A DNA stretch of 64,000 bases from Hyphomicrobiales bacterium (GTDB taxonomy: Bacteria > Pseudomonadota > Alphaproteobacteria > Rhizobiales > Rhizobiaceae), in the NCBI GenBank assembly GCA_900472485.1, contig UCII01000001.1, forward strand, positions 245,986 to 309,985, in the 5' to 3' direction. Below are positions 25,932 through 34,664 of the stretch, piece by piece. Below the pieces are notes generated by a model. The model had not been told where the DNA came from. It made no database searches and saw nothing but the letters and a program-made list of their open reading frames with translations. Within the stretch, counting starts at the first letter, position 1. The number at the start of each line of letters is the position of its first letter. A program made the position numbers and the translations under genes.

Positions 25932-26474
25932 GTGTCATTGCGTCGAAAGCTCATTGCTGCTTTGCCATGCCTGTTGTTGACCATGGTCAGCACAGCACTC
26001 CCCTACACCATCAAAATTCACGGCGCTTCCGCGATATTTGCGCAGCAAATAGTGGAGGCCAAAGGGGGTAATGGCAACGGCGGCGGAAACGGCAATGGGG
26101 GCGGAAACGGTAACGGGGGAGGTAATGGCAATGGAAACGGCGGTGGCAACAATGGCAATGGAGGCGGGAACGGCAACGGTAACAACGGAAACGGGAACGG
26201 GAACGGGAACGGGAATAGTAATGGTAATGGTAGCAACGGAAACGGCAATGCCAATGGCCGATCATCCGCAACCAAGAGCGCTACTCAAAGCCAGGTCGAT
26301 TCCGACCAATCCTCCGATGATGGCGACGGATCGATTACCGTTCAACACAAGGATGGCATGAGCGAAAATATACAGAGCGGACGTTATGTGATGAAGGATT
26401 CAAAGGGCCGCACCATCGTCAATCGCAATGCGACGCTTGCCGACGAGCAGCGGCTCAAATCATTGCTTCACTGA
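25932..26474 (+). CDS. Exported Gly/Asn-rich repeat protein
   Basis: A 180-residue protein with an N-terminal signal sequence (about 1-35), a 65-residue tract of almost only Gly and Asn (residues 45-109, nucleotides 26064-26258) in GGNGNG units, and a C-terminal globular part. The C-terminal part includes DGMSENIQSGRYVMKDSKGR and a terminal DEQRLKSLL. The start is GTG at 25932 with AGGAGG upstream. Its 3' end overlaps the convergent response-regulator gene by seven bases. A second protein with the same lysine-GGNGN junction after the signal peptide lies at 28825, on the other side of the two-component system. A surface or matrix role is plausible. Confidence 0.75.
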   Translation: MSLRRKLIAALPCLLLTMVSTALPYTIKIHGASAIFAQQIVEAKGGNGNGGGNGNGGGNGNGGGNGNGNGGGNNGNGGGNGNGNNGNGNGNGNGNSNGNGSNGNGNANGRSSATKSATQSQVDSDQSSDDGDGSITVQHKDGMSENIQSGRYVMKDSKGRTIVNRNATLADEQRLKSLLH

Positions 26475-27112
26475 CGCCGCCTTTCGAGTTCATCCCGGAA
26501 CGCCATAGCAGCTTCCGTTCTGTTGCTCACTTCCAGCTTGGCGAAGATCTGGGTCATGTGATGCTTGATGGTCTTTTCATGCAGATCAAGCTTCAGCCCG
26601 ATATGTTTGTTGCTCAATCCGGCAGAAGCCAGCTCGAGGACCTCTCGCTCGCGATCCGTCAATGCACTGAAGGGATTGATCTGGGCAGGAGATCCGTTGT
26701 CCGAGATCAGACGCGCCGATAATGTCGGCGCGACGTAGCTGTCACCCGCAGCAATGCTGCGAAGGATATCGGCGAGCGTCCGTGATCCAACGCCTTTGAG
26801 AACATAGCCTTTCGCACCGCTCTTGAGCGCCGCCATAACATCGTCGCTTGCCTCGGAGACGGTCAGCATCACGATCTTCTGATCGGGTATCTGCTCGAGG
26901 ATGAGAGAAATGGCATCCAGCCCTCCTCCCGGCATGGAAATGTCGAGAAGCAGGATGTCCGGTCGGTGTTCCGCTGCTATGCGCAGGGCATCCTCCTTGC
27001 TGCTGCCCTCACCGACGATGCTGAACCCATCCATTTCGGTCAGGCTGCGGATAACGCCCTCCCTGAAGAGAGGGTGGTCGTCTACGACCGCCAAACTGAT
27101 TGCAGCTGTCAT
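26468..27112 (-). CDS. NarL/FixJ-type response regulator
   Basis: A 214-residue response regulator. The receiver domain (about 5-120) has the acidic pair in VVDDHPLF and the phosphorylated Asp in ILLLDISMPGGG. The C-terminal LuxR-type helix-turn-helix (about 148-205) reads LTDREREVLELASAGLSNKHIG, then EKTIKHHMTQIFAKL. Its ATG overlaps the histidine kinase stop (ATGA), so the pair is co-translated. Likely targets are the Gly/Asn-rich genes on both sides, by position only. Confidence 0.94.
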   Translation of the reverse strand: MTAAISLAVVDDHPLFREGVIRSLTEMDGFSIVGEGSSKEDALRIAAEHRPDILLLDISMPGGGLDAISLILEQIPDQKIVMLTVSEASDDVMAALKSGAKGYVLKGVGSRTLADILRSIAAGDSYVAPTLSARLISDNGSPAQINPFSALTDREREVLELASAGLSNKHIGLKLDLHEKTIKHHMTQIFAKLEVSNRTEAAMAFRDELERRRQ

Positions 27113-28551
27113 GCCTGCTCCATTTCCTCGATGTTCAGGGACATGCGAACGATGGTTCCCTGGTTCGACGACAAAAGTTGAAAAATACCGCCGAGACTTT
27201 CGACCCTATCCCTGAGACCGGCAAGGCCAAGCTTTTGCGGGCTGACCTCTTTCGGATCAAATCCCGGTCCCTCATCGGCAACCTCGATCACGACCTGGCC
27301 GTCTTTGAAGGTCTGCGCGACCTTTTGCCCGATTCCGCCGGCGTGGCGATAGCCGTTGTTCAAGGCTTCCTGCACAAAGCGATAGACACATATTTTTGCG
27401 GAGGTCGAAAGGTCTGTCGGTGTTGTCGCGACCCTCAGCGCGACGGTGACGCCGGTGCGCTGTTCGTGGGCTCGAATTGCCCGTTTCAAAAGATCGGTCA
27501 AATTGTCCGTCTCGATATGAGGGAGCATCAGGCCGCTGCAGACGCTCCTGATTTCGCTCATGGCGTCGTCAAGGCTGGATTTGATTGTCTGCAGCGACGC
27601 CTCGCGCTCCTCTGGCGAGGCGGTGGGGCTGATGAGGGTCTGGCTGTCCAGCCGCAAGGAAGCATAGGCGACCAATTGGGCGGGGCCGTCATGCAGATCG
27701 GCGCCGATACGGCGCAAATAGCTCTCGTTTAGCGCGGCCGCACGCTGGGTCGCGCGTTGAACGCGGGCTCGCAACGCCTCATTCTGTTGAAGAAGCGTCG
27801 ACAGTTCGCCGATGCGGCCGTTGAGCGCCTTGCGTTGATTGTCGATGGTTCGGCTGCCACGCAGGACGATGATCGACAGAAGAGCGAAGAATGTCAGAGT
27901 GAACAAGGCAACGACAAGCCAGCTCAGCAGGCGGGCCTGAGTAAGGCTCCATTCGAAATCGTTGGCTATCTCGTAGAATTCGGAGACGGCGACGACTTTG
28001 CCCGACCAGGGCTGCAGTACGGGATTGTAGATTTCCAGGAGCGGTTTGCCGCTATTGCGTTCGGCGACGCTTTCCACATCGTCGATCTGGTTGAATTTGG
28101 CGACCATTCGGCCTGAAAAAGCCGTCTTCAAACTATCTGACAGCGGAAACCGCTTTCCTGAAAGATCCTTGTTGTTGGAATAGAGGATCGTCCCGTCGTT
28201 ACGCCACAATCGGAACGAAAACAGCCGTGTGCCAAGCGCGCCTTGCCCGAGTGTTTCGTCAAGAGCGCGGGTGACCGTATCATCGAGAACCTGGGTGGTT
28301 TGCATATCCGGCAGAAGCGGGGCGATGACGCTATCCACATAGAGGGCCGTCGTTGCCGCGGAATTGCGCGTCACTGCATTTTCGATGAGGCCGGCAACGA
28401 AAGAGCCGACAACAAGCATCGCACAGAGCGCGACGAGGCCGCCGGCAAGCAGGAACTGTCTGGCCAAAGATTGGGAATTCCAGCGTTCGATAAGACTTGC
28501 TGGAGAGAGTTTGTATTTATGGTTCGCTCGCGGCACTGGCATAATCGGCAC
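27109..28551 (-). CDS. Membrane sensor histidine kinase (HisKA_3, NarX-like)
   Basis: A 480-residue sensor kinase. Two membrane segments (about 32-56 and 208-230) enclose a periplasmic sensor of about 150 residues. Then come a coiled linker (240-275), the HisKA_3 phosphoacceptor (His287 in GADLHDGPAQLVAYASLRL) and a C-terminal ATPase domain with EALNNGYRHAGG and VADEGPGFDP. It phosphorylates the co-transcribed response regulator. The signal is unknown. An ATG three codons later is an alternative start. Confidence 0.93.
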   Translation of the reverse strand: MPIMPVPRANHKYKLSPASLIERWNSQSLARQFLLAGGLVALCAMLVVGSFVAGLIENAVTRNSAATTALYVDSVIAPLLPDMQTTQVLDDTVTRALDETLGQGALGTRLFSFRLWRNDGTILYSNNKDLSGKRFPLSDSLKTAFSGRMVAKFNQIDDVESVAERNSGKPLLEIYNPVLQPWSGKVVAVSEFYEIANDFEWSLTQARLLSWLVVALFTLTFFALLSIIVLRGSRTIDNQRKALNGRIGELSTLLQQNEALRARVQRATQRAAALNESYLRRIGADLHDGPAQLVAYASLRLDSQTLISPTASPEEREASLQTIKSSLDDAMSEIRSVCSGLMLPHIETDNLTDLLKRAIRAHEQRTGVTVALRVATTPTDLSTSAKICVYRFVQEALNNGYRHAGGIGQKVAQTFKDGQVVIEVADEGPGFDPKEVSPQKLGLAGLRDRVESLGGIFQLLSSNQGTIVRMSLNIEEMEQA

Positions 28552-28824
28552 GGATCTCCCAACCCTCTATAGCTATCCCAGCAGGATGGAGTGTCAACCG
28601 TTGGGGCGTCGACACCTGCCGCGTTGTCCCGAGCGGGGGTATTGCCGTCTGGCGTGTGCAATTTAAGCGACCATAGAGTTGGATCAATCAGACTATGGTC
28701 CTAACCCTCAAGGCATAGGTCGGACCGGGATAGAAAGCTGGGATTTCGGCAATATTCTAGTGCGCATGATTTGCTGGATATGGCCGCTGCCACAGGTGCC
28801 AGGCATGTTACGAAGGAAGTGCGC
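28552..28824. promoter_or_regulatory. Divergent promoter region of the two-component system and Gly/Asn-rich gene
   Basis: A 273-base gap between the leftward kinase-regulator operon and the rightward exported protein gene. It probably holds both promoters and, if the system is local, a binding site for the response regulator. I could not identify a convincing promoter or operator sequence. Confidence 0.35.
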
Positions 28825-29484
28825 ATGAAAGTCCGTTCCATTATCGGTGCAACAAGCCTCGGCCTGGTGCTTGCCCTCGCTCCTATGGGAGGGGCAGCTA
28901 TTGGCTTCACGCAGGCGGCATTCGCCAAGGGCGGAAACGGCGGCGGCAATGGCAATGGGAATGGCGGCGGTCATGGTGAAGGAAACTCCGGTCATGAAAA
29001 GTCCGGAAGCGACGATGCAAACAGCACTTCAACAAATGCGGCGACAGCACAGGGGACTTCATCTTCATTGCTGGGGCGTCATGCGGACAAACACTCCAGA
29101 GCCCATAGTGCAAGCTCGAAGACGCACGTCTCGAAGCCCGGCGAGGGCAGGCTTAGTTCGCTCAGGAGAGACTATCACGCTTACTTGAACTCGAAAGATC
29201 CCAAGATGGCGGCGCTCTCTGCCTATGTGAAGGCATATGCGGAATTCGAAATGCAATATGGAACGACGGCCGTGCCGACGGATCCGGCCCTTAGCGACAA
29301 CGCCCTGCGTTCGGCGCTGGCGCAGCTGTCGAACAAGCCGATGACGGACCAGACGCTTACCGAAGCAAAGAGCATTCTTGGTGTTGGAACAAATACGGGA
29401 AAAATCGCCGAAGTCCGCGATGCTCTGGAAAAGAAATCCGAAATCGCAACGCCATCCGAGACCGATGCGGCGACTGTCAATTGA
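28825..29484 (+). CDS. Exported Gly/Asn-rich protein, second copy type
   Basis: A 219-residue protein with a clear signal peptide (about 1-34, ending AAFA), a short Gly/Asn/His-rich tract (35-55), a Ser/Thr-rich linker, and a C-terminal alpha-helical region (about 105-200). The helical region includes SLRRDYHAYLNSKDPKMAAL and AYVKAYAEFEMQYG. The start at 28825 follows GAAGGAAG. It shares its post-signal KGGNGN motif with the protein at 25932 but not the C-terminal domain. It is divergent from the kinase gene. Function unknown; probably secreted or periplasmic. Confidence 0.8.
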   Translation: MKVRSIIGATSLGLVLALAPMGGAAIGFTQAAFAKGGNGGGNGNGNGGGHGEGNSGHEKSGSDDANSTSTNAATAQGTSSSLLGRHADKHSRAHSASSKTHVSKPGEGRLSSLRRDYHAYLNSKDPKMAALSAYVKAYAEFEMQYGTTAVPTDPALSDNALRSALAQLSNKPMTDQTLTEAKSILGVGTNTGKIAEVRDALEKKSEIATPSETDAATVN

Positions 29485-29883
29485 ATTCACTGAACTAGCA
29501 TTGCCTTGAGGTGAATAAGCCGATCCCCCGGGCGCTTATGCGATACGAGGTTTCTGCGATCATCGTTCACAAGTTTTGGGTTCACGAGTTTGGCGTCGAT
29601 GCACGCCTTTCCCCAGCCGGTCCGCCCACCGGCTCTATCGCCGGGTCGGGCCTTCCGCCCCAGACGCTGCTCGATCCGGCGATAGGCAAGTTGCTGCGTA
29701 GGCGACCAAGCATAGAATATGATGCGCAATAGGGTACGACAACTGCCTGCGGAAGCCATTGCAAAAATCTCGAAGCTTTGGGGAGTGTTGCCGACCGACC
29801 GCCTTCTCGTTTCGAATGGAATGGATACGGCCATGCGTACAGGGGAGGGGTGGAGAGCGGCTTGCCGCTCCCCACGATGGTTG
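29485..29883. other. Intergenic region with terminator-like hairpin
   Basis: No supported gene. A short GC-rich hairpin, GAGCGGC-TT-GCCGCTC (29855-29870), lies 13 bases past the stop of the leftward DUF1236 gene and probably ends that transcript. It lacks a T-run, so it may not be a classical rho-independent terminator. Confidence 0.5.
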
Positions 29884-30282
29884 CTACTTCAGAATCTGGA
29901 TAACCTTGCGTGAGGAAGGCTCAACGATCACGCGTTCGTGGTTAACGACCGCATAGGCATATCGCGGATTCTGCGGAACTGTGCGAACAACGACCGTATC
30001 CGGCAGCGGCTTGCCGACGATCACTCTCTCCTGCACAACCGTGCCCTCTTCAGGCAAGGGCTGTTCGCGGACATAGGTGACCACCTTCTGAGGCGGCGGA
30101 TCGATGGCGGTACCGACAATGGCGCCAGCCACGCCGCCCACGGCGGCCCCGACCGGACCACCGACAACGGCTCCGGTAACCGCACCACCTGCAGCGCCGG
30201 TGACGGTCGACGATTGGGCAAAGGCACATCCGGCGGTCAGGCCAAGCGCGAGTGCCGCAACACTAAGTACTTTCGTTTTCAT
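29884..30282 (-). CDS. DUF1236 exported protein with Gly-zipper
   Basis: A 132-residue protein with a signal peptide (1-22, ending AFA), a glycine-zipper stretch (about 28-58: GAAGGAVTGAVVGGPVGAAVGG), and a C-terminal DUF1236-like domain (about 85-130: PLPDTVVVRTVP and YAYAVVNHERVIVEPSSRKVIQIL). These proteins are common in rhizobia and are periplasmic or outer-membrane-associated; their role is unknown. The ATG at 30282 has a strong AAAGGAGA site. Confidence 0.88.
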   Translation of the reverse strand: MKTKVLSVAALALGLTAGCAFAQSSTVTGAAGGAVTGAVVGGPVGAAVGGVAGAIVGTAIDPPPQKVVTYVREQPLPEEGTVVQERVIVGKPLPDTVVVRTVPQNPRYAYAVVNHERVIVEPSSRKVIQILK

Positions 30283-31234
30283 CAGAATCTCCTTTCACCT
30301 TCTCTTCGTCCGTCATTGACGGAGCTGTCGGTAAAACAGAGCTTCGGCGCAGTCGGTTCCTTTCCTTGGGCTTCAGTCGAGTGACATTTGGGCGAGGGTC
30401 GCACGATGCGTTGGACCAAAGCCTTACGCAAACGGCCCAGATCGAAAATATGGAGAATTCACCGCGCTCGGGGCTGATTCCGGTGATGAAACAAGGGGTT
30501 GGTTTGCCTTAATGCAGCTCTCGCGCTCGCAGCCGTCGAAACCGGCCACCGGATGCAGACGGATACAGGAAGCCAATCCAACGAAAGCTTCCCATCGCCT
30601 CGCCTCAACGGCGAAACGATCTCAAACCGTCAATGTTCGGCGCGGCTCGAAGAAGCCACCGATACGTTTCGCTCCGTGGTCCACGTGCTCGGCAGGTTTG
30701 CACATATGATCCCGACCAGCAGGATTACGGAGACCAGACCAACCAATGTCTCCCATGACTGCCGGCGAAACGGCAGCGGCCAGCGCGATCGGGATATGTT
30801 TGGATCATACAGCATTCATCAGCTCCATATCCAAGGGAGAGCCGTCTGCATCGACGTGGCCGTTCCGGTTGACATCAAGGCTATGATCGCTTTGTTTTTC
30901 TCTCGCGCGTTCATCTATCAAGTTTATGTCCGTCGAATCCCGAAAGTCTAGTACCTTGATCGACAATATCTGGTAACGGCGCTCCCGGCGATTGCAGGTT
31001 TGCCAATTTAAGTGAAGTATGGAGAAAATATTTCCCGAGATTGGCTGTTATAGATGTTGCATGAGGGCGTGCATGCTTCGGTCGTGCGCCGTGCTGAAAA
31101 TCCGTTCCGAAATTCGGGCGCAGCCGGTCATAACGTACAGAAAGCGAGGCAGGTAGCTGCTGCGAAGAGTGACTTTCTTCATGGCTTGTGGAAGCGCGTT
31201 CCCGACCGCCGTCTTCGGCACCAGAAAAGCGATG
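30283..31234. other. Gene-poor region with one possible small gene
   Basis: Nearly 950 bases with fragmentary frames. Only the leftward frame at 30630-30815 looks protein-like and is listed separately. No repeats or strong hairpins were seen. Confidence 0.4.
30630..30815 (-). CDS. Possible small membrane protein
   Basis: A 61-residue leftward frame with a basic N-terminus, one hydrophobic helix (LVGLVSVILLVGIICANL, about 24-41) and a polar tail. GGAG lies about 11 bases before the ATG. No family is recognised. The composition is that of a real single-span membrane protein, but the gene is unconfirmed. Confidence 0.4.
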   Translation of the reverse strand: MLYDPNISRSRWPLPFRRQSWETLVGLVSVILLVGIICANLPSTWTTERNVSVASSSRAEH

Positions 31235-31687
31235 CTATATAGCTAAGCGCTCGCGGCCGAAAATATCGAGCTGCGAAAGGCGGATGGATTCGCTCGCCGC
31301 CGATGTGCTGCCGATGAATTCGTCGATCAGGAACGCCACGTAGCCGCCAGTCATCTTGATGATGGCGATTTCACAGCTCCTTGAGGGCTTGTTGCCCATC
31401 TTCGTCGCCAGATCGTAGACCGGCACCAATTCGCCACGATATGAGGTGTGACCGAGCGCGCGGCGCGTATCGTCACTATTACGAAGCGGGCGCCAATTAT
31501 CTGCCCGAGCGACAATCGTGCCGTCGATGAACGTGCATAAGGTGTCGTGCACGCGGACCGCCGTCGCTGCACGGCGCCGAAGAAATGCTGATAGAGGCAT
31601 TGAGCACTTTGTCCCCTCTGGGACTCCCCGTTCAAAAGTGCAATCGTCTGAGGCGAAACCCATTCTAGGATGCCTCGGCACTGTCAT
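31235..31687 (-). CDS. CheW-like domain protein
   Basis: A 150-residue protein with a CheW-like fold. The best-matching part is HTSYRGELVPVYDLATKMG (about 79-97), the family's central motif, followed by CEIAIIKMTGGYVAFLIDEF. CheW proteins couple chemoreceptors to the CheA kinase. No other chemotaxis gene is nearby, so this is an orphan adaptor. The N-terminal 30 residues are weakly supported and a later start is possible. Confidence 0.65.
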   Translation of the reverse strand: MTVPRHPRMGFASDDCTFERGVPEGTKCSMPLSAFLRRRAATAVRVHDTLCTFIDGTIVARADNWRPLRNSDDTRRALGHTSYRGELVPVYDLATKMGNKPSRSCEIAIIKMTGGYVAFLIDEFIGSTSAASESIRLSQLDIFGRERLAI

Positions 31688-31846
31688 GGTGCCGCCGAAC
31701 CTTGTTCAGCCAGACACGTCGATGATAGAGCCGTCGTCTTGATGACCGCTTTTAGGTTTATCTAAAATTCTAACGAAGGCTCATTTTTAGACCGAGCATC
31801 GGGCTGAAAGTGTGATGAAGATCTGGGAATTGAAACAATCGGCATT

Positions 31847-32686
31847 CTAGCTGTGCCTGCCGCGTCGAAAGGGCCGGACGAGAAATTCGGTCAAGTTTTG
31901 CGGTTCCCGGATATTGGGCAGGCCGACATCGGGCCATTCCGTGGCCTTCGGATAATAGGCGGTCCCGAACAGAATGTCCCAGATCGCCGAGCCGCTGCCG
32001 AAATTCTTGTTGAAGTGCTGTCGCTCGACCGAATGGTGAACGCGGTGAAAGCGGTTGTCGGGAAAGACGTAACGAACCCAGCCCAAGTTCAGCCGCGTCG
32101 AGCTATGCTCGAAATAGCCTTGCCAGCGTACGAAGAACACCCAGATCCAGGGAACATAGTCCTGTTTGAAATCGAAGAGCAGAGAGACGGGAATGATCAG
32201 GAACGGAATCCTGAAGATCTCCTCGCTGAAATGGTGGTTGCTATTGAAGGCGCTCATTTCCTCGAGCGAATGATGCTCGGCATGGAAGCGCCAGAAGAAG
32301 CTGTTGCTATGCTGTAGCCTGTGGAACCAATAGTAGAAGAACTCGCTGACCTGCAGAACGAGAAAGGAAGCAGCTATGGCGCCCAGCAGATGCAGCGGCC
32401 ACGCATTCGAAAGCTTCGAGAGGAACGTCAGGTCGATCGCAAACAGCGGCTTTATGCCGATGCCTTCCCAAAACCAGTAAAAGAGTGTCAGGCTTGTCTT
32501 GGTTATAAGAATGTTCGTCACGCAGAAGATGGCACCGCGAAGTCTCGATACATAAGTATAGCGAGACTTCGGAAAGGCGATCTCTGCGGCGAGCAACAGG
32601 AACGCGACCGGAAGAATGCGATCGGTATACTCCTCCATGAAATCAAGCAATTGAAGCAAATTTTCCATTGTCAATTTGCTGTCCAC
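31847..32686 (-). CDS. Sterol desaturase / fatty acid hydroxylase family protein
   Basis: A 279-residue integral membrane di-iron enzyme. The histidine boxes HRLQH (about 130-134), HAEHH (143-147) and HRVHH (about 224-228) are all present, between hydrophobic segments. Family members hydroxylate or desaturate lipids, such as ornithine lipids, carotenoids or fatty acids. The leftward AraC regulator gene lies upstream and may control it. The substrate cannot be assigned from sequence. Confidence 0.9.
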   Translation of the reverse strand: MDSKLTMENLLQLLDFMEEYTDRILPVAFLLLAAEIAFPKSRYTYVSRLRGAIFCVTNILITKTSLTLFYWFWEGIGIKPLFAIDLTFLSKLSNAWPLHLLGAIAASFLVLQVSEFFYYWFHRLQHSNSFFWRFHAEHHSLEEMSAFNSNHHFSEEIFRIPFLIIPVSLLFDFKQDYVPWIWVFFVRWQGYFEHSSTRLNLGWVRYVFPDNRFHRVHHSVERQHFNKNFGSGSAIWDILFGTAYYPKATEWPDVGLPNIREPQNLTEFLVRPFRRGRHS

Positions 32687-32824
32687 GGAACGAGGGAGGA
32701 GGCGGTACCCCTCCCTTATCCGGGAACGGCGGTTGCTTCAACGTGATGATTAAAAACTGGTTAAAGGCATGCCGATCGGGTTGGAGAGACGTTAAACCCG
32801 TTCCGGATCGTGCCCGATCGCGAT

Positions 32825-33868
32825 TCAGTCAGCCTTGGGCGCGGCTGTGGACTTGTCGGACGTACGCGACCTCTCGCGCCATTCGAGCGGCGTCGTATCG
32901 GTGACGCGCCGGAACTCGCGATTGAAGTTCGATTTTGTCTGAAAGCCGACATCGAACATGATTTCCGTCACCGGCTTTTCGGTTTCGGCCAGGAGCGTGC
33001 AAGCCTCCGCGATCCGGTACTCGTTGACATATTGCGAGACGTTCTTGCCGGTCGCGCGGTTGATGGCTGTGGAAATCTGCCGGGCGGGAATCGCAAGCTT
33101 GCGCGCCAGCCGGTCGAGATTGAGATCGACATCGCGATAGGCGTGTTTTTCCTTCATCAGCGTTTGGACGGCATCAAGCGTCTGGGTGTCCTGCAGGATT
33201 TCAGCCGGCAGGACAGCCCCTCCCTTGTCGATGGGCGCGTGGCTGCGGCTCGCTGCAGCGGCTGCGGTGGCCAGGATGGCCAGTCCCACGAGATTTCCGA
33301 AGCTGATGACCTTCAACGCATATTCACCACCGGCCCAGGCGAAGTCCAGCCAGATGAAGATATCGATTATCGCCGACAAAAGAAGAGCGCCGGCGGCAAA
33401 GAGGACGGCCCGATAGGTCGGGCCGGCATTTTCGAATGGCGCGAGGCGAAGCGCGTCCGTGCCCGAGCGCATGAGAAGCAGGATCGCCGCTGCATAGCCG
33501 ACGTCGGTCAGTACGATGGCGATATCGATCGGGTCGCGCCACATCGCGATCAGCACGATAATGAGCCCGGCCGGCAGCGCATGCAGACAGACCTGCTGAA
33601 GTGGGGAAAGCGAGCTTTTGCGCACCAGTCTGGAGACGCCGAGGTAGGCAAGGGGCGGCACCATCGCGGCTGCCACCGGCATGACATACATGGCAGGCTG
33701 AACGGCATAGCCCCACCGCAGACCGGAAAGCGTGGACTGAAACGCACTGAGAAGGATCAGTGCCTGGAAAGGCAAATTGGGTGGTGCCTCATCGTCGCGA
33801 GCTTTGACGGCTGCAAAGAGAGTGACGAGCAAAATGGCGACGACAAATGGAAATGGAATGAAGAGCAT
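32825..33868 (-). CDS. AraC-family regulator with N-terminal membrane domain
   Basis: A 347-residue protein whose first ~215 residues form about seven hydrophobic segments, followed by a C-terminal AraC helix-turn-helix domain (about 240-335). The DNA-binding part includes DVDLNLDRLARKLAIPARQISTAINRATG and IMFDVGFQTKSNFNREFRRVT. It is therefore a membrane-anchored one-component regulator. I chose the ATG at 33868; the frame continues to 33961 but the added residues are not hydrophobic or family-like. It is read toward the desaturase gene, 138 bases apart. Confidence 0.88.
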   Translation of the reverse strand: MLFIPFPFVVAILLVTLFAAVKARDDEAPPNLPFQALILLSAFQSTLSGLRWGYAVQPAMYVMPVAAAMVPPLAYLGVSRLVRKSSLSPLQQVCLHALPAGLIIVLIAMWRDPIDIAIVLTDVGYAAAILLLMRSGTDALRLAPFENAGPTYRAVLFAAGALLLSAIIDIFIWLDFAWAGGEYALKVISFGNLVGLAILATAAAAASRSHAPIDKGGAVLPAEILQDTQTLDAVQTLMKEKHAYRDVDLNLDRLARKLAIPARQISTAINRATGKNVSQYVNEYRIAEACTLLAETEKPVTEIMFDVGFQTKSNFNREFRRVTDTTPLEWRERSRTSDKSTAAPKAD

Positions 33869-34664
33869 TGATCGGTTCGTGAAGGATTGGCAGCGATTTT
33901 CCAGCCGATCATGCCGAAAGATAACCCGCACGGCGACCTCAATCATGTTTGAGGTCATCAAAATCCTGGGGAGGGGCGCCGGTCGGAACGAAGGCGGTCA
34001 ATTTCGGTCGATCCCTTTACCCTATCCTGTTCGCTTCAAACCTCCGTGACTTCCTTTCTCAGATGCCGTGCGCAGAGGAGCGAAACAACATAGGTGCGTT
34101 CAAAAATGGACGCAGACAGGCGGATCGATTCTCCTTAGCGTTGGCGTCAATCGTGCATTCGGCGCCCTGGTCGATAATGGCTGGTCCCCGTAGCACGATC
34201 CGGCAGAATCCGCCTGCGCATGCCCGGTCGCGGCGCAGATGGATTGCCCTTAAGGCCGCGCGCAAGAAATCCTGAGCGGACCCTGGCATCATAGCCAGCA
34301 GGATGATCTGAAACGCTGCGGCTGATGGGCCATCCAATGCGGCTATGTCGGCATTGAAGCCATAGCGACTGCAGCTCGATTCTCTCGGGCCGCGTACCCC
34401 TTATGCTGTTCGACTTCATGGCGTCCGCGTCCTTGCGTCAGTCTCTCGACCTATATGGGATTCCTCTTCGAGCGCAGCTTCGCCGCCCGAGGTCTCAGCC
34501 AAAGCGGCGGCGGCAAGGTACGGACGACGAGCCCGCATATCATTCAACGAGAAAAAGCAATCACTATGAGATTTTAATTTCTTCGCGCATTGCGCCGAAT
34601 GGAACGGCTATGCATGTCGAGCCATTTTTGCGTGACAGCCAGTTGTCGAGATTGGAGCGCGAAG
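33869..34664. other. Intergenic region without convincing genes
   Basis: About 800 bases upstream of both the AraC gene and the MhpD-like gene. Short frames exist on both strands but none has a ribosome binding site with protein-like content. Promoters for the two divergent genes should lie at its ends. Confidence 0.45.

Noticed and set aside
26064..26258. Possible CRISPR-like repeat array
   Set aside because: Units are short, imperfect and in frame with a secreted protein; there are no regular spacers and no cas genes.
26018..26275. Leu/Pro- and Arg/His-rich frames opposite the Gly/Asn tract
   Set aside because: They are the expected reverse readings of a simple GGNAAY repeat, not independent genes.
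30499..30951. 150-residue plus-strand frame
   Set aside because: It lacks domain content and a ribosome site; the opposite-strand 61-residue membrane frame is more protein-like.
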